From contig DRPD01000236.1 in assembly GCA_011374735.1 (NCBI GenBank), forward strand, positions 1-7,322: a stretch of 7,322 nt of DNA, written 5' to 3'. The notes beneath the pieces were generated by a model. It searched no databases and had not been told where the DNA came from. It saw only the letters and a list, made by a program, of their open reading frames with translations. Positions 1-5,568 of the stretch are shown piece after piece; the stretch's first letter is position 1, and each line of letters begins with the position of its first letter. Both the position numbers and the translations under genes were made by a program. This DNA is from Thermopetrobacter sp. (GTDB lineage Bacteria > Pseudomonadota > Alphaproteobacteria > Rhizobiales > Aestuariivirgaceae).

Positions 1-82
1 CGATCTGGGATAGCGCGGCCTCTAGCGCCTTTTTCTTATCCATGGACGGATTCTCAACGAGTTTCAGCTTCGCCTGCGACAT
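1..82 (-). CDS. recA: RecA recombinase, N-terminal 27 codons only (runs off the left edge)
   Basis: RecA is the cytoplasmic ATP-dependent strand-exchange protein of homologous recombination and the co-protease that triggers LexA self-cleavage. Only the N-terminus is present: the visible residues begin MSQAKLKLVENPSMDKKK and continue ALEAALSQI, matching the N-terminal helix of alphaproteobacterial RecA (usual form: Met-Asp-x-x-Lys-Ala-Leu-x-x-Ala-x-x-Gln-Ile-Glu). The ATP-binding Walker motifs lie outside the window. The start at 82 is chosen because an AGGGGAGA ribosome binding site (92-99) sits nine bases upstream. The ATG at 89 is out of frame. A promoter overlapped by a LexA box lies 65-95 bases upstream, which supports the identity independently. 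The rest of the gene continues leftwards beyond base 1. Confidence 0.93.
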   Translation of the reverse strand, partial: MSQAKLKLVENPSMDKKKALEAALSQI

Positions 83-148
83 AGCTCATCGTCTCCCCTG
101 GCTGCAAGAGCGGTCGCTGCCTTGCACCGCTCGTTCCTGTATATTCGC

Positions 149-177
149 ATTATGTTCTCTAGTTGTTCAATTTGCAA
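149..177 (-). promoter_or_regulatory. recA promoter (sigma70 type)
   Basis: Read on the minus strand, TTGCAA (172-177) and CATAAT (149-154) are separated by exactly 17 bases, a good housekeeping -35/-10 pair. Transcription would start near 142 and leave a leader of about 60 bases before the recA start codon at 82. The LexA box at 154-168 fills the spacer, so repressor binding would directly block RNA polymerase. Confidence 0.7.
154..168. promoter_or_regulatory. LexA (SOS) operator, GTTC-N7-GTTC
   Basis: The plus strand reads GTTCTCTAGTTGTTC, a perfect GTTC-N7-GTTC direct repeat (GAAC-N7-GAAC on the recA strand). This is the known alphaproteobacterial LexA box, unlike the CTG-N10-CAG palindrome of enterics. 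It lies between the -35 and -10 of the recA promoter. recA is therefore predicted to be repressed by LexA and induced by DNA damage. Confidence 0.85.
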
Positions 178-206
178 CCCCTTTTTTGCCCTTTCTTGCG
201 CGGATG

Positions 207-233
207 AAAAAACCGCCCGGCAAAACCGGGCGG
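207..233 (-). terminator. Rho-independent terminator closing the TolC-family transcript
   Basis: On the minus strand an uninterrupted 8-bp GC stem (CCGCCCGG / CCGGGCGG, 213-220 and 226-233) with a 5-base loop is followed immediately by six T residues (212-207). Orientation and position fit the end of the minus-strand transcript from the gene at 442-1965, leaving a 3' untranslated region of about 210-235 bases. It also insulates recA, whose promoter lies just beyond. There is no matching T tract for plus-strand termination. Confidence 0.9.
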
Positions 234-277
234 GGAAGTCATGGAGCAGGGTCCGAAACCGGAAGGAGCATGAAAGA

Positions 278-359
278 TGCCGGGCGCATGCCTGTTTGCG
301 GGGCCTTGGTTGATAGTTCAGCCTGACCGCCTGATGGGGAGAGAGGCATGCGCCCGGCA
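278..359. repeat. 16-bp perfect inverted repeat in the 3' region of the TolC-family gene
   Basis: TGCCGGGCGCATGCCT at 278-293 is the exact reverse complement of 344-359, with 50 bases between the arms. The left arm lies about 45 bases before the terminator in the minus transcript. No open frame with a ribosome binding site occupies the loop. It would form a long stem in the minus-strand RNA. I cannot tell whether it stabilises the mRNA, gives rise to a small RNA or is a remnant of a dispersed repeat. Confidence 0.75.
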
Positions 360-360
360 A

Positions 361-432
361 GGATGACGGCGGAAAGCCCAGCGGGAACAAAGCTCCCCGC
401 CGCCAATTTCCCGTCATCCCGCGCGGGATGAC
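361..432. repeat. GTCATCC/GGATGAC module: two overlapping, mutually exclusive hairpins
   Basis: GGATGACGG (361-369) is the exact reverse complement of CCGTCATCC (411-419), enclosing 41 bases. GTCATCCCGC (413-422) is also the exact reverse complement of the directly abutting GCGGGATGAC (423-432), giving a 20-bp palindrome. The middle segment can therefore pair with either side but not both. The core CGGCGGAAAGCCCAG at 367-381 resembles CCGGCGGAAGCCCAG in the repeat cluster at 6838-6852, suggesting one dispersed repeat family. The unit starts about 10 bases after the stop codon of the TolC-family gene. Confidence 0.65.
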
Positions 433-441
433 CGTTCGACG

Positions 442-1965
442 TCACCCCCCCTTTCGTGATTGGGCCATTTTCATCAGCCTGTCGCCGTTCTGGGCGCGGC
501 GCAGGCTGGCGGCCAGTTCCTTCACCCTCATGTCCAGCGCCGCGCCGGCCCCGTAGGGGTCGAGGCCGACGGAGGCATACAGCTGGGCGGCCGCGTTCTG
601 CAGATCGGCGTAGGCCACATCATGCTTCGCGGCGGCGACGATGGTGTTCATCTCCTCGCGGATCAGCGATTGCTCGCTGGCGATGTCGGCGGCGGCGGCG
701 GCGCGCACCTGGCGCAGGATGCGGCGCTGCACGTCATGATAGCGGCTGGCGGAGGCCAGCACCTGGCGCTGATAGTGATAGCGCAGGCGGGCGACGTGCA
801 CCTGGGTGAGCACCGCCATGGTCATGGCCAGCGACTGGGCCTTGAGCAGCCTGTCCCTGGCGTCGATGGTGGCCTTGCGGGCCGGATAGCGGAACACCCG
901 CAGCAGATTCCAGCTCAGCCTGGCGCCCCAGCTGATCCAGCTGGCGTTGAACAGCAGCGGATTGAGGTCGCCATTGAGGCCGGCGTAGAGATTGATGCCC
1001 GGCAGCATCTCCAGCAGCGCGGCGGTGGCCTCCTTCTGGTTGATGCGCTCGCGATAGGCGGCGACGCGCAGTTCGGGGCGGTTGCGCAGGGCCATGGCCA
1101 TCAGCTGGCGCGGGTCGCGCGGCAGCTTCAGCACGGCGGCGCGGCGGCGCGGAATGGCCAGCTTGTAGCGGGTGCCCGGGGCCAGGTTCATCAGCGCCGC
1201 CAATTGAATGCGGGCGCCATGCAGATCGCGGGTCAGCTCGACGGCCTGCTTGCGGATGGCGACCAGCTCGCGCTCGAAGGTCAGGGCCTCCATCGGCGTC
1301 GTCTCGCCACCGCGGGCCAGGCGGCGGGCATTGCGCAAGGCGCGATCCACCCGGCCGGCCAGCCGGTTGAGGCGGCCCACCAGACGCTGGGCGCTGGCGG
1401 CGCGCCAGAAGGTGGTGCGCACCTCCTCGATGACGCGATTGATGGCGCGGCGCTTCTGCTCCATGGCGATCAGCGCCTCGTCGGCGGCCTGTCTGGCGCG
1501 CACCCAGGAAAGGCCGAAATCGAGAATGTTCCAGGTGAACGTCAGATCGCCGGCCAGGGTCTGCCGCTCGCTGGAGCGCGACGCGTCGGCGGACCTGATG
1601 CCGGTGGTCAGCGAGCGCGACCAGCCGCCCGGATCGTTGTTGCGGTCGCCCCAATGGCCGTTGGCGACCAGCTTCGGAAGGGCCTCCCAGCTCTTCAGTT
1701 TGGCGTCGCCGATGGCCAGGGCCTGCTTCATCTGGGCGACGCGGTAGTCGAGATTGTATTTCAGCGCCCGGGCCATGGCCTCATACAGCGACACCGGGCC
1801 GCTCAGCGGCTCCTGTCCGGCCGCCAGCTCCCGCAGATTGCGTTCGGAGAACGACGTCACTTCCGCATCGGTCAGCTTCTGCGGCGTGACCGCGCAACCG
1901 GCCAGCAACAGGGCGGCCGCCCCCGCCGAGGCCAGCGGTTTCAGTTTTCCGCTCATCATGGTCAT
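442..1965 (-). CDS. TolC-family outer membrane efflux lipoprotein
   Basis: The 507-residue product belongs to the outer membrane efflux (TolC/OMF) family, trimeric barrel-and-tunnel channels that connect inner membrane pumps to the outside. A short lipoprotein signal is visible: Lys7/Lys9, a hydrophobic run at 11-22, then the lipobox Leu21-Ala22-Gly23-Cys24. The residue after Cys24 is Ala, not the Asp linked to inner membrane retention. Two repeats follow, roughly residues 55-265 and 285-495, each with the long Ala/Arg/Gln-rich helices of the tunnel. A sequence like PGTRYKLAIP near the middle joins them. The start at 1965 is favoured by AGAGGGGG eight bases upstream; the Met codons 3 and 4 are less well spaced. 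A promoter is predicted at 2044-2072 and a strong terminator at 207-233, so it is probably transcribed alone. No adaptor or pump gene is present, so the substrate and specific subfamily are unknown. Confidence 0.88.
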   Translation of the reverse strand: MTMMSGKLKPLASAGAAALLLAGCAVTPQKLTDAEVTSFSERNLRELAAGQEPLSGPVSLYEAMARALKYNLDYRVAQMKQALAIGDAKLKSWEALPKLVANGHWGDRNNDPGGWSRSLTTGIRSADASRSSERQTLAGDLTFTWNILDFGLSWVRARQAADEALIAMEQKRRAINRVIEEVRTTFWRAASAQRLVGRLNRLAGRVDRALRNARRLARGGETTPMEALTFERELVAIRKQAVELTRDLHGARIQLAALMNLAPGTRYKLAIPRRRAAVLKLPRDPRQLMAMALRNRPELRVAAYRERINQKEATAALLEMLPGINLYAGLNGDLNPLLFNASWISWGARLSWNLLRVFRYPARKATIDARDRLLKAQSLAMTMAVLTQVHVARLRYHYQRQVLASASRYHDVQRRILRQVRAAAAADIASEQSLIREEMNTIVAAAKHDVAYADLQNAAAQLYASVGLDPYGAGAALDMRVKELAASLRRAQNGDRLMKMAQSRKGG

Positions 1966-2043
1966 CCCGATAACCCCCTCTTTCCCCTCTTCCGGCGCGC
2001 CGGATTGACAATCTCAGCGTGCGAATCGTTTGATTGGTTTTTA

Positions 2044-2072
2044 CTTATAGTTGTGTGCCGATCAAATCACAA
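2044..2072 (-). promoter_or_regulatory. Candidate promoter for the TolC-family gene
   Basis: On the minus strand TTGTGA (2067-2072) and TATAAG (2044-2049) are separated by 17 bases. Transcription would begin near 2037, giving a leader of about 70 bases. A GANTC site (GAATC, 2023-2027) lies in that leader. The assignment rests on the hexamer match and spacing only. Confidence 0.5.
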
Positions 2073-2102
2073 CCCTTCCGATGCTCGACCGCACAAGTGA
2101 AG

Positions 2103-2174
2103 CGGCTGGCTGCCGTCCCCCTTCGAACCATGGTTGGTCCACCCCCTCGATTACGAGCAGATGACAGCCAGCCG
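2103..2174 (-). other. Foldable segment (possible structured leader or small RNA)
   Basis: CGGCTGGCTG at 2103-2112 is the exact reverse complement of 2165-2174. On the minus strand the stem can continue with a G-U pair and three further pairs around one mismatch, giving about 14 pairs in 15 positions. Inside lie a small hairpin (CTCG-ATTA-CGAG, 2147-2158) and a 10-bp palindrome AACCATGGTT (2126-2135). There is no T tract after either arm, so it is not an ordinary terminator. The only minus-strand frames here are a 10-codon one from an ATG near 2183 and a 28-codon one from 2133, neither with a ribosome binding site. The upper arm begins just where a transcript from the CtrA-box promoter would start. 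Confidence 0.4.
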
Positions 2175-2198
2175 TATGAACATTTTAGGTTGCAATTC

Positions 2199-2213
2199 TT
2201 AACGCACGATTAA
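2199..2213. promoter_or_regulatory. CtrA binding site, perfect TTAA-N7-TTAA
   Basis: TTAA at 2199-2202 and 2210-2213 are separated by exactly seven bases, the consensus half-site spacing for the cell-cycle response regulator CtrA in alphaproteobacteria. On the minus strand a TAAAAT -10 candidate (2182-2187) lies 11 bases beyond the box, which places the box around -24 to -38, the usual position for CtrA-activated promoters. Transcription would start near 2175 and run through the foldable segment towards the TolC-family gene. No convincing -10 follows on the plus strand. TTAA pairs are rare in this GC-rich DNA, but the intergenic stretch is AT-richer, so chance is not excluded. Confidence 0.6.
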
Positions 2214-2272
2214 TTCATGGTTGTGTTGATGTCGTGATTCAACCGCTGGTGGCGCGCCCCGCGCCCTCGCGC

Positions 2273-2298
2273 CGCGCCATGCTCTTGCCGATGGCGCG
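2273..2298 (-). other. GC-rich hairpin just after the cckA stop codon
   Basis: CGCGCCAT (2273-2280) and ATGGCGCG (2291-2298) form a perfect 8-bp stem with a 10-base loop, beginning ten bases after the cckA stop codon on the minus strand. It lacks a T tract, so it could mark a Rho-dependent end or protect the 3' end, but it is not a classical intrinsic terminator. Read-through into the TolC-family gene remains possible. Confidence 0.3.
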
Positions 2299-2307
2299 CG
2301 GGTCGCT

Positions 2308-4848
2308 TCAAGCGCCCGTCATGGCGCGCTTCACGGTGGCGGCGATGTCCTTCAGGGTGAACGGCTTGGCGAGGAAGGTGAACTCCATGCCTTCCTCGAG
2401 ATTTTCGGCGAAGGCGTCCTCGGCATGCCCGGACATGAAGACCACCGGCGCGGCCACGCCCAGCTGGCGCAGCTCACGGATCATGGTGGGGCCGTCCATG
2501 CCGGGCATGACCACGTCGGAGACGATGAGATCGACGTCGCGGCCTTCCTCGCGCATCTCCTCCATCAGGTCGAGGGCCAGCTCGGCGGAGGCCGCCTCCA
2601 TCACCTCGTAGCCGCGTTGGGTCAGGGCGCGCAGGGCGAATTCGCGCACCGCGTCCTCGTCCTCCACCAGCAGGATCAGCCCCTTGCCGGTCAGGTCCAC
2701 CTGCGTGGCGGCCTTCGCGGCGCGCCGCTCCTCCTCCAGCCGCTGGCCGCGTTCCTCCGCCGTCTCCACATGGCGCGGCAGATAGATGCGGAACGTGGTG
2801 CCCTCGCCCGGCGCGCTGTCGCAGAAGATGTAGCCGCCGGACTGCTTGACGATGCCGAACACCATGGACATGCCAAGACCGGTGCCCTTGCCCACTTCCT
2901 TGGTGGTGAAAAAGGGATCGAATATGCGCTCCCGCACCTCCGGCGGAATGCCTTCGCCCTCATCGGCCACCTCCAGCAGCACGTAATCGGCGGCCGGCAT
3001 GATGTCGGGCGCCACCCGCGCCGCCTCGCGGGCCGGCAGGTTGGCGGTGCGGATGGTCAGGCGGCCGCCGCCGGGCATGGCGTCGCGGGCGTTGACGGCG
3101 AGGTTCATGATCACCCGGTCGAGTTCCGTCGGATCGGCCTTCACGGGCCACAGGTCGCGGCCGTGCTCGATCTTCACCTCCACCTTCTCGCCCAGGGTGC
3201 GCTTCAGCATGGCGCCGGTTTCGGCCACCAGGTCGCTCAGCGTCAGCACCCGCGGTTGCAGGGTCTGCTTGCGCGAGAAAGCCAGCAGCTGGCGCACCAT
3301 GTCGGCGGACTGCGCGGCGTTGTGGCGGATGTTGCGGATGTGCACGAAGGAGGGATCCTCCGGCCGGTGGCGGGCCAGCAGAAAGTCGGCGGCGCCGAGG
3401 ATCACCGTCAGCTTGTTGTTGAAGTCATGGGCGATGCCGGACACCAGCGTGCCCACCTCCTGCATCTTCCGGCTCTGCTCCAGCTGTTCCTGCAGGCGGC
3501 GGCTGTGGCTGGTGTCGAGCACGTAGACGGCCAGTTCCGGCTCTTTGCCGTCACCTTCGGAGACGCGGGTCAGGGTCAGCTGGGCGCGCACCGGATCGGC
3601 GGCGTCGATATCCACTTCGACGCGGGCCTGCCGGCAGGTGCCGCTGACGACCGACTCCCAGGCGGCGATGAATTGCGGGTGATCCTTCCCGGCCACCAGT
3701 TCGCGCAGCCGGGCGCCACTCCTGGCCTTGTCGGACAGCCGGGCCAGCGCCGCGTTCAGCGCGGTCATCGTTCCGTCGCCATCGGTCAGGGCGATGCCCA
3801 GCGGCGCGGCATGGATGAAACGGGCCAGCTTCAAGGCGCCGGCGTCGTCCTCCTGGGCCGGATCGCGCAGGTCGAGCACCAGGGTGCGGGATGGACGCGG
3901 CCGGCCGGCGGCGTCGAAATCCACCCGGTGGACGAGACGCACGGGGAATTCTCGCCCGGTGGCGTCGCACAGGTCGGCCAGCAGCGTCTCGGTGCGGGTT
4001 TCCCCCGCTTGCGGCTCGATGGCGGCCAGCCGGGTGGCCACCTCCGGCGGCATCAGGTCGGTGAGCTTCAGGCCGCGGCCCATGCTCTGTTCGGAATCCA
4101 GGCCCAGCCAGTCGCCCAGGGTGGCGTTGACATAGGTGACGCGGCCGTCGTCGGTGGTGGAGAACAGGCCGGCCGGCATGTTGTCGAGATAGTCGATGAC
4201 GTGTTGCAGGTCGGCGAAGGCGGCATCGTGGCGGGCGTGTTCGGCGCTGACGTCGGCGACACGCCAGAGAACCGCGCCGGCGCCCATGGGCACCGCCTCC
4301 AGCCGCAACCACAGGCCGTCATGGTTGGTGAACCCCGGCACCTCCTGGCCGGCCGGGATGAACAGTTCCCGCGCGGCGTGGGCGCCATCGCGGGCCTTCT
4401 CGTGCAGGCGATAGACGGCCTGGGCCACGTCCGGGTGCGGCGCGAACAGGATATCGGGGCCGGCGAGGCGCTTGCGCCCGGCTTTCTCCGACAAGGCGCG
4501 CCAGGCGGCGTTGGCGTGCCGGATGCGGCCGCGCGGGCCGGTGATGACGCAGCCTTCGGGGCAGGCGTCGAGGGCCTGCCGCGTCAGGGCGGCGGCGCCG
4601 GCGGCGGCGGGGCGCACCCAACCGGCCAGCCAGGCCAGCAGCGCGGCGGCGCCGATCAGCGCCAGGGCGGCGGCGGCGATCATCAGCCAATCCGGCAGGG
4701 GCCGCGCCATTCCACCGAGGAACGGGAACAGCCCGGCGGCCGCGGCGGCGGCCAACAGCAGGGCGAACAGGGCCAGCGCGGCCCGTTTCCACATGGGCCC
4801 GGCCACAGGCCGCGCCGCCGGCGCCATTGATACCGAGGTGTCCGCCAT
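2308..4848 (-). CDS. cckA: CckA-type cell-cycle hybrid sensor histidine kinase
   Basis: The 846-residue inner membrane kinase would autophosphorylate and pass phosphate through its receiver to ChpT and on to CtrA and CpdR, controlling cell cycle and flagellar genes. Two membrane helices (about 23-44 and 54-77) have only a short loop between them. Three PAS-like regions follow (about 90-200, 213-330, 340-447). HisKA carries the phospho-acceptor His474 in GIAHDFNN. HATPase shows the N box (Asn582-Asn586, NLAVNARDAM), DEGEGIP (629-635) and GKGTGLGM (653-660). The receiver (about 720-846) has Glu729/Asp730, phospho-acceptor Asp778 in SDVVMPGMDGP, Ser806 and Lys828. The KPFTLKDIA ending and HDFNN-type HisKA are CckA hallmarks. 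The protein is longer than the approximately 690-residue Caulobacter enzyme, mainly through the extra PAS-like region. Lys479 replaces the usual Leu after HDFNN. The open frame extends far upstream over fliO without a stop, but that part is not protein-like. The start at 4848 puts a short tail before the first helix; its ribosome binding site (GGGACGGG) is weak and close, so Met8 or Met19 are alternatives. Confidence 0.9.
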   Translation of the reverse strand: MADTSVSMAPAARPVAGPMWKRAALALFALLLAAAAAAGLFPFLGGMARPLPDWLMIAAAALALIGAAALLAWLAGWVRPAAAGAAALTRQALDACPEGCVITGPRGRIRHANAAWRALSEKAGRKRLAGPDILFAPHPDVAQAVYRLHEKARDGAHAARELFIPAGQEVPGFTNHDGLWLRLEAVPMGAGAVLWRVADVSAEHARHDAAFADLQHVIDYLDNMPAGLFSTTDDGRVTYVNATLGDWLGLDSEQSMGRGLKLTDLMPPEVATRLAAIEPQAGETRTETLLADLCDATGREFPVRLVHRVDFDAAGRPRPSRTLVLDLRDPAQEDDAGALKLARFIHAAPLGIALTDGDGTMTALNAALARLSDKARSGARLRELVAGKDHPQFIAAWESVVSGTCRQARVEVDIDAADPVRAQLTLTRVSEGDGKEPELAVYVLDTSHSRRLQEQLEQSRKMQEVGTLVSGIAHDFNNKLTVILGAADFLLARHRPEDPSFVHIRNIRHNAAQSADMVRQLLAFSRKQTLQPRVLTLSDLVAETGAMLKRTLGEKVEVKIEHGRDLWPVKADPTELDRVIMNLAVNARDAMPGGGRLTIRTANLPAREAARVAPDIMPAADYVLLEVADEGEGIPPEVRERIFDPFFTTKEVGKGTGLGMSMVFGIVKQSGGYIFCDSAPGEGTTFRIYLPRHVETAEERGQRLEEERRAAKAATQVDLTGKGLILLVEDEDAVREFALRALTQRGYEVMEAASAELALDLMEEMREEGRDVDLIVSDVVMPGMDGPTMIRELRQLGVAAPVVFMSGHAEDAFAENLEEGMEFTFLAKPFTLKDIAATVKRAMTGA

Positions 4849-4925
4849 GATCCCGTCCCGCCGCTCGATGAGCCCCGCATGCGCTCCCGTGGCTTCTCGC
4901 CGTCCGCTAGCCGGAGGCCCGTCCA

Positions 4926-4955
4926 TTGCCGGGAGCGAATCACCTGTAGTATATG
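4926..4955 (+). promoter_or_regulatory. Weak candidate promoter for the fliO-GST-UDG genes
   Basis: TTGCCG (4926-4931) is followed by TATATG (4950-4955) after 18 bases, or by TAGTAT (4947-4952) after 15. Neither pair is close to ideal. The segment overlaps the stronger minus-strand cckA promoter, so the two directions would compete for the same stretch. A GANTC site lies in the spacer. Confidence 0.3.
4937..4941. promoter_or_regulatory. GANTC methylation site at the predicted cckA start point
   Basis: GAATC at 4937-4941 fits the CcrM target GANTC. It sits at about +1 to +5 of the transcript predicted from the cckA promoter and inside the spacer of the candidate fliO promoter. In Caulobacter, GcrA and CcrM methylation state tune promoters carrying such sites. 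Regulation here is inferred only. Confidence 0.4.
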
Positions 4956-4976
4956 CAAAACGAACCCGCTTGCCAG
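4948..4976 (-). promoter_or_regulatory. Candidate cckA promoter
   Basis: On the minus strand CTGGCA (4971-4976) and TATACT (4948-4953) are separated by 17 bases. The -10 is near consensus and the -35 moderate. Transcription would start near 4941, giving a leader of about 93 bases before the chosen start codon at 4848. Confidence 0.5.
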
Positions 4977-5025
4977 CCTGCGGGCCTGGCGGCGTTGGGG
5001 CGGACAGGGATGGAAGGGGGCGATC

Positions 5026-5523
5026 ATGGATGACCTGATGCAGACGGGATTGTGGATCGCCGGCGGGCTCGTGGCGCTGGCGGTGGCGCTGCTGCTGGTG
5101 GCGCTGTTGCGCAAGAGGCGGCGGCTTCCGGGGGGCAAGGGGCAACGGCTGGGGCTGGTGGAAAGCCACCCGCTGGATGATGAGCGGGCGCTGATGCTCG
5201 TGCGGCGCGATGATGTGGAGCATCTGTTGCTGGTCGGCGACGACATGGCGCTGGTGGTGGAAAGCGGCATCCGCGTCAGGCGGCGGGCGGAACCGGCCAT
5301 GGCGCAACCGGACGCACCGGCCGCGCAACCGGCCCCCGCGACCGCGCCGATGCCGCACACGCCGCCCCCGATGGCCCGGCGGCCGGAACCGGCGGCGCCC
5401 GGCGAGACGGCGCCCATGCCCTCGCCGTTCGCCCCCGCCACCAGAGCCCACCCGGCCACCCAGGCTGACGCGCCGGACACGCCGCCCGGGGCGGAGCGCA
5501 TCGTGCCGTCACCCAGAGAGTGA
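5026..5523 (+). CDS. fliO: FliO-like flagellar export apparatus protein
   Basis: FliO is a small inner membrane protein that helps assemble the FliP core of the flagellar type III export gate. The 165-residue product has one membrane helix (about 8-28) followed directly by a basic stop-transfer cluster (Arg29-Arg33). It then has the conserved FliO-type cytoplasmic segment at 41-82: RLGLVES, a Leu/Val-rich strand, RRDDVEHLLLVG and LVVES. Residues 83-165 are Pro/Ala-rich, low complexity and probably disordered, as is common in alphaproteobacterial FliO. The start at 5026 has GGAAGGGGG ending five bases upstream. The frame is open further upstream to 4879, but that would overlap the divergent cckA promoter and lacks a better ribosome site. 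No other flagellar gene is visible. The gene diverges from cckA across 177 bases, which fits control by the CckA-CtrA pathway, though no CtrA box is visible in that gap. Confidence 0.75.
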   Translation: MDDLMQTGLWIAGGLVALAVALLLVALLRKRRRLPGGKGQRLGLVESHPLDDERALMLVRRDDVEHLLLVGDDMALVVESGIRVRRRAEPAMAQPDAPAAQPAPATAPMPHTPPPMARRPEPAAPGETAPMPSPFAPATRAHPATQADAPDTPPGAERIVPSPRE

Positions 5524-5526
5524 GGC

Positions 5527-5547
5527 GCATCCCCCGTTGGGCGATGC
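5527..5547 (+). other. Imperfect hairpin between fliO and the GST gene
   Basis: GCATC pairs with GATGC at the base and CCC with GGG near the tip, interrupted by one C-C mismatch, with a 3-base loop. There is no T tract, and it ends only eight bases before the ribosome binding site of the next gene. It might attenuate or process the transcript between the two genes, but it does not by itself show that they are separate units. Confidence 0.25.
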
Positions 5548-5568
5548 AAACAGCAAGGAGCACGCGCC

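Noticed and set aside
42..417. Short open frames on both strands over the recA promoter and terminator region
   Set aside because: They overlap clear regulatory signals, lack ribosome binding sites and show no recognisable protein features.
460..2100. 546-codon plus-strand open frame opposite the TolC-family gene
   Set aside because: Composition is Gly/Gln/His/Ala-rich with no family signature, and it mirrors the antisense of a clear outer membrane efflux protein.
2425..4830. 801-codon plus-strand open frame opposite cckA
   Set aside because: Low-complexity Gly/His/Gln-rich translation, antisense to a kinase with every catalytic motif intact.
4849..5451. In-frame upstream extension of the cckA reading frame across the fliO region
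   Set aside because: The extension is Pro/His/Arg-rich, shows no domain and lies antisense to a well-supported FliO frame with its own ribosome binding site. It is open only because of high GC.
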